21,887 nucleotides of DNA from Nitrospinota bacterium. Its GTDB lineage: Bacteria; UBA8248. The notes under the pieces were generated by a model. The model had not been told where the DNA came from. It saw nothing but the letters and a program-made list of their open reading frames with translations, and did not search any database. The number at the start of each line of letters is the position of its first letter. Within the stretch, counting starts at the first letter, position 1. Where the stretch lies: positions 2,668-24,554 of the forward strand of contig JAPYQX010000004.1 of assembly GCA_029937135.1 (NCBI GenBank). The letters run 5' to 3'. This document shows positions 1 through 8,025 of this stretch, piece by piece. The position numbers and the translations under genes are program-made.

Positions 1-565
1 CACCCCGCACGCTCAAAATGTAGGCCTTCAGCACCTCTTTTTTTTCGAGGCTGCCCCACCCGTTCGCCTCGATGCTCCTGGCGAGGCGCTTCGAGGCGGC
101 CAGGGCCCGGCGCTCCGACTCCCTGTAATAGGTCTGGGCGATCTGAAAAGAGCCTTTCAGCGCGTCCTCGACCTTCATGTTGAAAAGCGTATTGAAACTC
201 TGGTTGATGAGACCGCTCGCGATCACGAACAAAAGAACCGAGGGAACGAGGGTGAAACCCACGAAGGCGGCGATGAGCTTCACCTGAAGGCGAAGGCCGC
301 CGGCCCCCCGCCGGGAGGAGTGGTAAAGGCGAACGAGGTTCCGGACGACGAGGAGGACCAGAATCATCAAGAGAATGATGTTTAGATTGACGAGGGCGAA
401 TACGGCGACATTATTCAGCAGCGGTGTTCCCGGCTCGAGTTCCTTGAAATAAATCCACGCCGTGAGCAAGAGAATGGTGATGCCGATCAGGCCAAGGGTC
501 GCCCTGCGGATGTTCTTGCGCCGGCGAAGGGTAATCTCATCGTAATCCATGCTTGTGGGATACAT
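1..565 (-). CDS. NtrY-like sensor histidine kinase, N-terminal part (cut by left edge)
   Basis: The first 188 residues of an inner-membrane sensor kinase are visible; the gene continues past the left edge, so HAMP, PAS and kinase domains are not seen. It opens with a short basic cytoplasmic tail and has three hydrophobic segments at about residues 22-40, 52-78 and 96-120. The third carries a KLIAAFVGFTLVPSVLLF stretch typical of NtrY-family kinases, followed by a periplasmic section (FNTLFNMKVEDAL). The ATG at 565 is chosen because an AAGGGG Shine-Dalgarno lies 10 nt upstream; an in-frame ATG at 550 has none. It starts 4 nt after the DUF4390 gene, so the two are probably cotranscribed. Family members work with an NtrX-type response regulator; that partner would lie outside the window. 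The kinase assignment rests on the N-terminal membrane region and gene context only. Confidence 0.78.
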   Translation of the reverse strand, partial: MYPTSMDYDEITLRRRKNIRRATLGLIGITILLLTAWIYFKELEPGTPLLNNVAVFALVNLNIILLMILVLLVVRNLVRLYHSSRRGAGGLRLQVKLIAAFVGFTLVPSVLLFVIASGLINQSFNTLFNMKVEDALKGSFQIAQTYYRESERRALAASKRLARSIEANGWGSLEKKEVLKAYILSVRG

Positions 566-569
566 GGCG

Positions 570-1205
570 CTACATCCCCTTCGCACCAAAAGCCGGCGAA
601 GCGGCCCACGGTGTTTTGCTGTTCAGGAACGAAAGCATGTAGTTGAACGGGAAAGCGAATTTCACTGAATTCAGGTTAGCGCGGACCTGAAGATAATACC
701 GCGCCTTGGGGTCAAGAGCCCGGGTCTTGACGATAGGGTGGCCGTTGATCTCCGCCATCCAGTCCATCATTTTTTTCCGACCCTTCGTGACTTTCACGAT
801 TTTCTCGTCCGACCCATTTTGGGAGGTAAAAGTATACGCCTTCTTCAAGGCATCGAACTTCACCTGATGGGACAGGGTTTGCCGGTCAACCTCGATGTCA
901 AACAGTATGGTCCGGTCGCGCATCAAAGCGATTTCGTAGGTGAAGCGTGTCGTCACCCCGCTATGAAGGGCCTCGAACACCTTGGGCGAGAAGGCCTTCC
1001 CCAATGACACAAAAGCGAGGAGGCGTCCCTTTTTTTTCACGACCGCAACGTCCCTGATTTCAGGGGTGCTCTTGCTTTCGGGGGCGGCAAGGGTGGGGGA
1101 GGTGGCGAGCATCATCCCCGAAACAAGGAGGGCCCCCACAAAAAACCTTCTGGTTGCCGCTATGGGCCGCCATAATCCACAGAAATTCATCACTTTACCG
1201 CTCAC
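570..1205 (-). CDS. DUF4390 family exported protein
   Basis: A 211-residue protein with an N-terminal signal sequence (basic RRFF, then a hydrophobic stretch at about residues 22-38, likely cleaved after TLA) and a mature part of mixed beta character. Segments such as EALHSGVTTRFTYEIAL, ARYYLQVRANL and a C-terminal FPFNYMLSFL match what I recall of the DUF4390 family, which commonly sits directly before NtrY-like kinases. Function is unknown; the pairing suggests a periplasmic role near the kinase's sensory domain (inference). The GTG start at 1205 has GGGAGG 4 nt upstream. GTG 1193 and ATG 1190 are in-frame alternatives, but the Shine-Dalgarno is then rather far away. Its own candidate promoter lies just upstream. 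Confidence 0.8.
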   Translation of the reverse strand: MSGKVMNFCGLWRPIAATRRFFVGALLVSGMMLATSPTLAAPESKSTPEIRDVAVVKKKGRLLAFVSLGKAFSPKVFEALHSGVTTRFTYEIALMRDRTILFDIEVDRQTLSHQVKFDALKKAYTFTSQNGSDEKIVKVTKGRKKMMDWMAEINGHPIVKTRALDPKARYYLQVRANLNSVKFAFPFNYMLSFLNSKTPWAASPAFGAKGM

Positions 1206-1209
1206 ACTC

Positions 1210-1228
1210 CCTCCCGGCGCCTGGGAGG
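1210..1228 (-). promoter_or_regulatory. Hairpin covering the DUF4390 ribosome-binding site
   Basis: On the minus strand CCTCCC (1228-1223) pairs perfectly with GGGAGG (1215-1210) across a 7-nt loop. The GGGAGG arm is the only good Shine-Dalgarno for the GTG start at 1205. If the upstream promoter is right, the mRNA would begin at or just before this stem. Sequestration of the site is inferred from the pairing. Confidence 0.35.
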
Positions 1229-1258
1229 ATTCTAGCGGATTTCTACCTCATCACTCAA
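1229..1258 (-). promoter_or_regulatory. Candidate sigma70 promoter for DUF4390-ntrY
   Basis: Minus-strand TTGAGT (1258-1253) and TAGAAT (1234-1229) are separated by 18 bp. The -35 matches 4/6 and the -10 5/6 of the sigma70 consensus. It lies in the 57-nt gap after mutS, the only real gap in this part of the cluster. Prediction from sequence only. Confidence 0.5.
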
Positions 1259-1262
1259 TCCG

Positions 1263-4067
1263 CTATTTAGCCCCGTGCCGGCTCTTGGCCGCGAGCGCCC
1301 GGAGCTCGTAGAGTTTTTCAAGCGCCTCCCGGGGGCTCAGACCGTCGAGGTCGATTTCGAGCAACCTGGCCTCGATTTCCGGGGACGGAGACTCGAAAAG
1401 GGAAAGTTGATGCTCCGCCTGCCCGGAGGCGTCCAGGGAGCCGCCGGGAGTATTGGAGGCCGCGATGGGAGAGCCGGTTTCCCCTTCGAGCCCGGCGAGT
1501 ATATCGCGTGCCCGTGAGATGACCTCGGGGGGCAGGCCCGCCAGACGGCCCACATGAATCCCGTAGCTCCTGTCGCTGCTCCCCTCGCTCACTTTTCGCA
1601 AAAAGACCACCTCATCGCCCCACTCGCGGACCTCCACCGTCAGATTCGATACCCGCGGCAGCCGTTTCGCGAGGTCGGCCATCTCGTGATAGTGGGTGGC
1701 GAAAAGCGTCCGCGCCCGATGAGCGGCGGAGTCGTGAAGATACTCGACCACGGCCCAGGCAATGCTCACCCCGTCGTAGGTGCTTGTGCCCCTGCCCACC
1801 TCGTCGAGGACGACAAAACTCCTCGAGGTGGCTTCCCTGAGAATGGTGGCCGTCTCCACCATTTCGACCATGAAGGTGCTCTGTCCCTCCAGGAGGCGGT
1901 CATGCGCCCCGACGCGGGTGAAGACCCGATCGACGATGCCGATGAGCGCCGTTTCGGCGGGAACGAAACTTCCGATCTGCGCCATGAGGATAATCAGGGC
2001 CGACTGGCGGAGGAAGGTGGATTTACCCGCCATGTTCGGCCCCGTCACGATCATGATCTGCCGCTCCCCGCCGGCCTTGAGGTCGTTGGGGACAAAAGCC
2101 GAGGAAATATCCGCCTCCATGACGGGATGACGCCCCTCGACGATATCGATTAGCTCGCCCTCGTTGACCTCGGGGCGGACATATCCTCTTTTCGCGGCGA
2201 GTTCGGCCAGGGCGGCGATGGCGTCGATCCGCGCCACCAGGTCCGCCGCCCGAAGAATCCGCCTGGACTCGGACGCCACGCAGGAGCGAAGGCGGCCAAA
2301 AAGGCGGTATTCAAGTTCCTTGGCCTTTTCCTCGGCGCCCAGGACTTCGTCCTCGATTTTCTTGAGCTCCGGCGTCACATACCGCTCCGCCGAGACCAGG
2401 GTCTGCTTGCGTGTGTATTCGATTGGCGCCTCCTCCGAGTAGCGCCTTGGCAACTCAAGATAAAATCCGAACACCCTGTTGAACCCGACCTTCACCGGCA
2501 GGCCGGTTCGCTCGCGCTCATCCCTCTGATAGGACTCGATCCAGGATTTTCCGTCCCGGCTCGCGGCCCGGAAGCGGTCGAGATAGGCGTCCACCCCGTC
2601 GCGGATCATCCCGCCCTCCCGGATGGTGAGAGGCGGGGGGGGATCGTCTTGTAGCGAATCGCGAAGTTCGGCCGACAAATCATCGAGCGAGTCCCAGTCC
2701 TCCGATATTTCTCGCAATTCGGCCGCCCCCGCGCCCGCCAGGGCATCCGCCAGCTGGGGCAGCGCGGCCAGGGACCGCCCCAGCGCCAGAAGGTCCCTGG
2801 CGTTGGCCGTCTGTATTCCCACCCGCCCCAGGATTCTTTCGAGGTCCTGAATCTGGGTCAGTGATTCGCGAAGCTCGCCGCGCCGGGAGACGCTATCGAA
2901 GAGTTCCTCGACCGCGTCCGCGCGCCGTGCCACCGCCCCGGCGGTGATCAGCGGCGAGAGGACCCAACGCCTCAACAAGCGTCCCCCCATCGCCGTGAGG
3001 GTCTCGTCCATCAAATCCAGCAGGGTTCCTTTCCGGCCCCCATCCACCGCCGAGCGCACGAGTTCGAGGTTTCGCTGGGTGGCCGCGTCGAGGAGCATCG
3101 TGTCCGACATTCGCCGGAAGGAAACCACCCGAAGGTGGGGAAGGCCTCCGGGCTGGATTTCCCGGAGATAGGCGAGCAGCGACGCCGCCGCCGAGGCGGC
3201 CAGCGGATGGTCCTTCGCCTCGGATGCGACCCTTTCATCGTCGCCGAATTGTTCGGCGAGCTGGACGGCGGGAGAATTCCAGGCCTCCTCCAGTCTCCGC
3301 TGCTCAAGACGCGCGCCAAACGCCTTGAGACGCTCGGAGGTGGCCCGAGGCAATTCACAGCCGGGCGGGATCAACACCTCCCTGGGCCTCAGCCGCTCGA
3401 GTTCGTCCGCCATGAGAGCGTCCGAGCGCTCTCCCACGATCTCCGAGGCACAATATTCGCCGGTGGACAGATCTACCCACGCCACGCCCCAGCCCCTTTC
3501 CTCATCGGGGCCTCCCGCCGTCAGGCCCGCGAGGTAGCAGCTTTCCTTGTCCTCGACGAGCAGGGGGTTGCTCACAGTCCCCGGCGTGAGAACGCGGACG
3601 ACTTCGCGCCGGACGATTCCCTTCCCTTCCGCGGGAGTACTCACTTGCTCGCATATCGCCACCTTGTGGCCCGCTTCGAGGAGGCGGGCCGAATAAGTGT
3701 CTCCCGCATGAAGGGGAACGCCGCACATCGCGATGGGTGTGCCGTCCGAGTCCTTCTGTCGCGAGGTCAGGGCAAGTTCGAGCGCCTTCGCGGCGATGTG
3801 GGCGTCCTCGTAGAACATCTCGAAGAAATCGCCCATCTGGAAAAAAAGGATGGCGTCGGGATGGCGGCTTTTTATATCCAGGAATTGGCGCATGGCCGGG
3901 CTGGTTATTTCGGCCTTGCGGGCCGCGCTTTTCGATTTGGCCGAGGGTTTCGGAGCTGCTGAGGGCTTCGATCCAGCTGAGGGCTCAGAAACAGGAGGCT
4001 GAGCGGCTCCGGGCATTTCGGGCCGAGCGGTTGAGATTTCCCGCGCTTCCCCGGTTGGCAGGGACAT
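1263..4067 (-). CDS. mutS: DNA mismatch repair protein MutS
   Basis: MutS dimers bind mismatches and small loops and recruit MutL. The 934-residue product has the full architecture: mismatch-binding domain with the Phe-x-Glu motif (GDFFEMF, F81 and E83) and IAMCGVPLHAGDTYSARLL, connector, lever and clamp, then the ATPase with Walker A GPNMAGKST (about 676-684), Walker B VVLDEVGRGTSTYDG (D755, E756) and the ATHYHEM loop. The C-terminus has the LSLFE segment. A longer reading frame runs back to 4322, but the ATG at 4067 has AGAGGAG 5 nt upstream and follows the LapA-domain stop by one base, so it is the start. Residues 20-52 are a Pro/Ser/Ala/Lys-rich low-complexity tail before the conserved TSPAMRQFLDIK start of the family, making it longer than the usual 850-880 residues. 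A run of eight C (coding strand) at 2642-2635 encodes prolines. Confidence 0.97.
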   Translation of the reverse strand: MSLPTGEAREISTARPEMPGAAQPPVSEPSAGSKPSAAPKPSAKSKSAARKAEITSPAMRQFLDIKSRHPDAILFFQMGDFFEMFYEDAHIAAKALELALTSRQKDSDGTPIAMCGVPLHAGDTYSARLLEAGHKVAICEQVSTPAEGKGIVRREVVRVLTPGTVSNPLLVEDKESCYLAGLTAGGPDEERGWGVAWVDLSTGEYCASEIVGERSDALMADELERLRPREVLIPPGCELPRATSERLKAFGARLEQRRLEEAWNSPAVQLAEQFGDDERVASEAKDHPLAASAAASLLAYLREIQPGGLPHLRVVSFRRMSDTMLLDAATQRNLELVRSAVDGGRKGTLLDLMDETLTAMGGRLLRRWVLSPLITAGAVARRADAVEELFDSVSRRGELRESLTQIQDLERILGRVGIQTANARDLLALGRSLAALPQLADALAGAGAAELREISEDWDSLDDLSAELRDSLQDDPPPPLTIREGGMIRDGVDAYLDRFRAASRDGKSWIESYQRDERERTGLPVKVGFNRVFGFYLELPRRYSEEAPIEYTRKQTLVSAERYVTPELKKIEDEVLGAEEKAKELEYRLFGRLRSCVASESRRILRAADLVARIDAIAALAELAAKRGYVRPEVNEGELIDIVEGRHPVMEADISSAFVPNDLKAGGERQIMIVTGPNMAGKSTFLRQSALIILMAQIGSFVPAETALIGIVDRVFTRVGAHDRLLEGQSTFMVEMVETATILREATSRSFVVLDEVGRGTSTYDGVSIAWAVVEYLHDSAAHRARTLFATHYHEMADLAKRLPRVSNLTVEVREWGDEVVFLRKVSEGSSDRSYGIHVGRLAGLPPEVISRARDILAGLEGETGSPIAASNTPGGSLDASGQAEHQLSLFESPSPEIEARLLEIDLDGLSPREALEKLYELRALAAKSRHGAK

Positions 4068-4068
4068 T

Positions 4069-4449
4069 TCAGCTCCTCTCCCCCGAAGTCCCCGGTCTCG
4101 CTTCCTGACCTGAAACCTGAAGCTGGCCCGAGGCCTCTCCGTTCGAGATCGGAGCCGGCGGCAGGAGGCGGCCGCTCTCCTCCAGGGCCTCGTCGAGTTT
4201 CCGCTTGAGCACACGATTTTCCTTTCGGAAGCCGCGTAAGCGGGAGTAAAAGCGAACCCGGTCGAAAAGCCCCCCCAGCCAGGCGAACAGGAAACCCCCA
4301 CCAAAGAAAACGAGGAGGACATAAAACAACGGTATCTGGTTGGTCCCGAGGCGGTGAATGGTCACCGGAACGGGCTCCATGTTTACCACCCCGAAGCTGA
4401 CGACGGCCACCGCTACAATCAGCCCCAGCAACAATCGTAAAACGCTCAT
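4069..4449 (-). CDS. LapA-domain (DUF1049) inner-membrane protein
   Basis: A 126-residue membrane protein with two transmembrane segments (about residues 3-24 and 40-62) joined by a short stretch containing NMEPVPVTIHRLG, then a basic, coiled-coil-like tail (about 65-95, RGFRKENRVLKRKLDEAL). This matches the LapA/DUF1049 family; in E. coli LapA (with LapB) tunes LPS synthesis by controlling LpxC turnover. Here the gene lacks a lapB neighbour, so that role is only a possibility. The ATG at 4449 has AAGGGA just upstream and begins 10 nt after the HIT gene. Its TGA is one base from the mutS start, so the two are probably translationally coupled. The last 30 residues look disordered. Confidence 0.8.
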   Translation of the reverse strand: MSVLRLLLGLIVAVAVVSFGVVNMEPVPVTIHRLGTNQIPLFYVLLVFFGGGFLFAWLGGLFDRVRFYSRLRGFRKENRVLKRKLDEALEESGRLLPPAPISNGEASGQLQVSGQEARPGTSGERS

Positions 4450-4459
4450 TCGCTTTCCC

Positions 4460-5005
4460 TTACGCCGACGATTCCCCGAAGCGCTCCGTGAAAGCCCGCT
4501 TCAGGTTTCCGTAGGTGGATTCAATGTGTTCGGGAATGACCCTGACCTCTCCGAGAACGGGCATGAAGTTATGATCTCCCTCCCACCGGGGAACCACATG
4601 AAAGTGCAAATGCGAATCGATCCCCGCTCCGGCGGCCTTGCCCAGATTCATGCCCGCGTTGAACCCCTGTGCCCCGTGCGTCTGGCGAAGGATGGAGATG
4701 CATTTTTGAGTCAAGCGGAATATCGCCATGCCCTCCTCCTCGCCGAGAGCCTCGAATTCCTTCACATGGCGGTTCGGCACGACCATGAGATGGCCGTTGG
4801 AGTAGGGATATTTGTTCAATACCACGTAGGCCAGCTCGCTCCGATGGAGAACCAGATTGGCGGGGCCGTCCTCCTCCTTGAGAAGCCCGCAGAAAATGCA
4901 GCCGGCCTCCTCCTTCCCCTCCGCCGAAGCTTCGGCGGAACCCCCCTCGGCGGATTTGTCCCGATGAATATATTCCATGCGCCAAGGCGCCCAGAGTGGT
5001 TCCAC
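4460..5005 (-). CDS. HIT-family nucleotide hydrolase/phosphorylase
   Basis: 181 residues with the histidine triad HLHFHVV (His132, 134, 136), whose last histidine is the family's nucleophile that attacks the alpha-phosphate of nucleotide substrates. An N-terminal WAPWRMEYI segment and a CIFC pair (Cys36, Cys39) resemble the actinobacterial-type Ap4A phosphorylase/HIT group; the substrate cannot be set from sequence. A Gly/Ser/Ala/Glu-rich insert at residues 17-34 separates these parts and carries a 20-bp DNA palindrome. The GTG start at 5005 has GGGGGAG about 10 nt upstream and places the conserved LWAPWR motif right at the N-terminus. It lies 30 nt after ybeY in the same operon. Confidence 0.88.
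   Translation of the reverse strand: MEPLWAPWRMEYIHRDKSAEGGSAEASAEGKEEAGCIFCGLLKEEDGPANLVLHRSELAYVVLNKYPYSNGHLMVVPNRHVKEFEALGEEEGMAIFRLTQKCISILRQTHGAQGFNAGMNLGKAAGAGIDSHLHFHVVPRWEGDHNFMPVLGEVRVIPEHIESTYGNLKRAFTERFGESSA
4920..4939. repeat. 20-bp perfect palindrome inside the HIT gene
   Basis: TCCGCCGAAGCTTCGGCGGA reads the same on both strands. It encodes the Ser-Ala-Glu-Ala-Ser-Ala part of the low-complexity insert of the HIT protein. Part of one arm (CGGCGGA) recurs at 4948-4954, so local duplication may have produced it. Confidence 0.7.
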
Positions 5006-5035
5006 GTTCTCGAATCTCCCCCGCCCGCCTGAGTC

Positions 5036-5566
5036 CTAACCTCGGTCCTCGCCCCCCCGCACCGCGTATCCGGGAAGACCCGCGCCGTGAAGCATTTTCA
5101 GCAGAGCGTTTTCCTTTCGGCGCATCCGCGAACTGCCCTCCGCGGAGTCGTGATCAAAACCATGGAGATGCAACACACCATGGACGATCAGGCGATCGAT
5201 CGCCACATCGATCGACACCCCGTCTTCTCCGGCTTGACGCAGAGCCTCGCCGATGGAGATTGCGACGTCGCCGATATGTTTTCGTTCCTGGGCGGAGTTG
5301 AAATCGTCCGGCCCCTGGCCGGAAAAACCCTCGGCCGGAGAAGGCCCGGAGGGAAAAGAGAGGACATCCGTCGTCTCGTCGATGTTTCGAAACTGCCGGT
5401 TCAGCTTGCGCATCGTGCGGTCGCCCACGATGGCGATGTCGATGTCCCGGGCGATGGACGAATCGCCGGGCGGGCGGATTTTATCCAGGACTGCCGCCGC
5501 CCGCCGGCGCAGCCGTGCGAGGTTGATGCGCGCCTTCCTTTGCCGGTTTGTGATGGATATCCCCAT
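5036..5566 (-). CDS. ybeY: Endoribonuclease YbeY (rRNA maturation factor)
   Basis: YbeY is a zinc-dependent RNase involved in 16S rRNA 3'-end processing and 70S ribosome quality control. The signature HGVLHLHGFDHD gives the three zinc-binding histidines in H-x3-H-x5-H spacing, and upstream DETTDVLSFP is also diagnostic. The ATG at 5566 (176 residues) has AAGGAA 4-6 nt upstream; an ORF extending to 5638 has no support. The gene begins inside the last 86 nt of the HD-domain gene in another frame. The order phoH - 7TM-HD - ybeY is widely conserved and supports all three calls. Confidence 0.95.
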   Translation of the reverse strand: MGISITNRQRKARINLARLRRRAAAVLDKIRPPGDSSIARDIDIAIVGDRTMRKLNRQFRNIDETTDVLSFPSGPSPAEGFSGQGPDDFNSAQERKHIGDVAISIGEALRQAGEDGVSIDVAIDRLIVHGVLHLHGFDHDSAEGSSRMRRKENALLKMLHGAGLPGYAVRGGEDRG

Positions 5567-7964
5567 TGTTTCCTTTCCGCTCGGACGATGATTTTTCAGG
5601 GTAGATGATTCGGTGGTGATAGATGCCCGCCAGCACACGGAGGAAAGCCTCCCGAATCTGACTCAGATGACGAAGGGTGAGGTCGCAATCATCGAGCTGG
5701 CCGTCGGTGAAAGCCGTCTGCACAAGGCGCTCGACAAGGCCGGCCAGCCGCGCGGGCGAGGGGTCGGCCTGGGAGCGCGAGGCGGCCTCCACCATGTCGG
5801 AGAGCATCAGGATGCCCGCCTCGCGGGTTTGGGGCCGGGGACCCGGATAGCGGTAGACCTCCTCGTGGATGTCCGAACCCTCGATCCCCTGCTCTTTTGA
5901 CTTCTCGAAAAAATAGCGGATGAGCGAGGTGCCGTGGTGCTGACAGATAAGATCACGAATTTCCTTGGGCAGTTTATGGCTCAGCGCCATCTCAAGGCCT
6001 TCCTTGACGTGGCTGATGAGAATAAGCGCGCTCATCGAGGGGCTGAGCTTGTCGTGCCGGTTCAACTGCCCTTGTTGGTTTTCAATGAAGTATTCGGGCT
6101 TGACGATTTTCCCGACATCGTGGAAGTAGGCCCCGACCCGAATGAGCAGCGGATTCGCCTTTACGGCCTCGGCGGCTTCCTCGGCGAGGTTCCCGACGAT
6201 GAGGCTGTGGTGGTAGGTGCCCGGCGCCCGGACCACGAGTTGGCGAAGGAGCGGATGGTTCTGATCGGAGAGCTCAAGGAGTTTCATGTCGGTCGTTAGC
6301 TTGAAGGTCGCCTCGAGAAGCGGCATGACGGCCGAAACGATAATAATGTTGGCAAGGCCGCCGGCGAAGGCGAACGGTACGTCCGTCCACCGCTCCATCG
6401 TAAAGCGGAGGCCGCCCTGGAGGTTGAAGCCAAAAATAAGGGCGGCGTTTACAAGGCCGATCATCAAACCCGCGACGAGGATGGAGGTGCGGTGGCGGTA
6501 GTCCTTCCAGTTAATCGCTGCGTAGGTGCCACCGGCCAGTGCGATAAGGCTGAAGTGCACGTTTCCGGGAATCAACAGGCCGGTGAGCGCCGCCGACATG
6601 ACAGCCATCATCACAGCCGTTGATCGGCCCTGAAGGATGCCCGCCAGCATCGCCGCGGAAGCCAGGGGGATCGTCAGGTAGTAGGTGGATACGTCAACCC
6701 CCCACGCCGACTCCTGTAGCTCGTTGGCCAAAAGAGTGCCGAATTTGAGTAAAAGCGCCTGGGCGAGGAGCAGCAAAACGAACAGACCCACGCTCCCGGG
6801 CGCCCGGAGGAATCCCAAATCGTAGCGCTGCGCGGCGGTCCAGGCGAAACCCAGAAAAATTACGATCAATATGGTGGTGCCAAAGAAGTTGTCAACGATG
6901 TGGGCCTGGCGTCCTTTTCTCTCAAGCGCGCGTAGCGTCGCCAGCTTTTTTTCGCTGATCCGCTCGCCCTCGCGGACGATCATCTCCCCGTTCTTGAGGA
7001 CTCGGCTCGCCGCCGCCACTTTCCCGGCCGCGCGTTTTTGAGCCTCGACCGTGTCCTGATTGTTGAAGTTCAGGGTGGGTTGAACAATCCGCGCCGCCAG
7101 GGCCGCCAGAAGATCACGCCCGGAGGCGGAAAACTGGAGCTTCTTGTTCCCAGCCTCCCGGATTAGGAATCCTTCGACTTTCCTGAGTTCCAGAGGCTCG
7201 AAGGAGGCCGGAAGAGGCACCCTGTTGCCGGTGCGGATGTCCCGGACGATGATTCCCTTGGCCGTGTGGAGAGCGTAGAGGCGGTTGTCGCTGACGACCC
7301 TTCTCAAGAGAGCGGCCCGGACAAGTTTCAGGATATCCTCCCCGATCCATGCCGCGTAGCGCTCTTCACGGAATATCCGGATGAGCTCCGGTGAGAGCGC
7401 TCCGCCCAGCGAATGGGCCAGGGCGGCTTCGGAGGAATGAAATGTCTTGGAACGGAACAATTCCTGGTAGACCTGGGATTCATCGACGAGAGCGCCGCCC
7501 CTGGTTTTCGCCCGGAGATTGAGCAATCGGTTCCTGACGGTAGCGGACTGGCCGGCCTGCGCTTTTTGGATCAAATCGAATGCGCTCCGGACCTGCCGCT
7601 CGAGTCTCTCCTGCAGCTTGGGGTCCACATCGTAGTGCGGCAGGACCTTCCCACGCGCCTGCTCGCGGAGCGCCTCGGTGGCCTCGGCATCCTCGAGACG
7701 CATATCCCTGGGGGCCTTGATGTCCCGCCGGGCAATGTCGCCGGCCTGGTAGTCGGCCGTCGTGACGGTCAGGCCGGTTGTGATGAGGAGCGACAGCGCG
7801 GCAGTGAGGGTGATGCCCAATACCCAGGGAAAGACCTTCGACGCGAGGGCGGCATTCCAGTACTTGCGAATCCGGCCCCCCCTGGAATGGTGGGAATGGT
7901 GCTTCCGCGGGCCGCCGTTTTTGCCTTTTCCGGACGCTTTTGCGTTTCCGGTCAACTGATTCAA
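5481..7964 (-). CDS. pgpH: 7TM-HD family cyclic-di-AMP phosphodiesterase (PgpH-like)
   Basis: A large membrane protein: basic N-terminal tail, a first membrane segment (FPWVLGITLTAALSLLITTG), a long extracytoplasmic 7TMR-HDED region, a cluster of membrane helices, then a cytoplasmic HD hydrolase domain with HHSLIVGNLAEEAAE, AYFHDVGKIVKP, CQHHGTSLIRYFF and ILMLSDMVEAA. In Listeria the family member PgpH hydrolyses c-di-AMP to pApA; that substrate is inferred here. Two starts are possible. An ATG at 8045 would overlap phoH by 20 nt and has a poor ribosome site. A TTG at 7964 has GAGG with 8-nt spacing and is preferred (827 residues). After the usual end of the family (GIYHHRIIYPE) there is a tail of about 37 polar residues, most of it overlapping ybeY. 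Confidence 0.9.
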   Translation of the reverse strand: MNQLTGNAKASGKGKNGGPRKHHSHHSRGGRIRKYWNAALASKVFPWVLGITLTAALSLLITTGLTVTTADYQAGDIARRDIKAPRDMRLEDAEATEALREQARGKVLPHYDVDPKLQERLERQVRSAFDLIQKAQAGQSATVRNRLLNLRAKTRGGALVDESQVYQELFRSKTFHSSEAALAHSLGGALSPELIRIFREERYAAWIGEDILKLVRAALLRRVVSDNRLYALHTAKGIIVRDIRTGNRVPLPASFEPLELRKVEGFLIREAGNKKLQFSASGRDLLAALAARIVQPTLNFNNQDTVEAQKRAAGKVAAASRVLKNGEMIVREGERISEKKLATLRALERKGRQAHIVDNFFGTTILIVIFLGFAWTAAQRYDLGFLRAPGSVGLFVLLLLAQALLLKFGTLLANELQESAWGVDVSTYYLTIPLASAAMLAGILQGRSTAVMMAVMSAALTGLLIPGNVHFSLIALAGGTYAAINWKDYRHRTSILVAGLMIGLVNAALIFGFNLQGGLRFTMERWTDVPFAFAGGLANIIIVSAVMPLLEATFKLTTDMKLLELSDQNHPLLRQLVVRAPGTYHHSLIVGNLAEEAAEAVKANPLLIRVGAYFHDVGKIVKPEYFIENQQGQLNRHDKLSPSMSALILISHVKEGLEMALSHKLPKEIRDLICQHHGTSLIRYFFEKSKEQGIEGSDIHEEVYRYPGPRPQTREAGILMLSDMVEAASRSQADPSPARLAGLVERLVQTAFTDGQLDDCDLTLRHLSQIREAFLRVLAGIYHHRIIYPEKSSSERKGNNGDIHHKPAKEGAHQPRTAAPAGGGSPG

Positions 7965-8025
7965 TTGAGAATCCTCAAGAATTCGTAACGTTCGAGTGGT
8001 TTTGGGTATTCGAGTCAGGGGCGGT

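Noticed and set aside
4068..4322. N-terminal extension of the mutS frame
   Set aside because: It overlaps the LapA-domain gene entirely and lacks family similarity; the ATG at 4067 has an ideal ribosome site.
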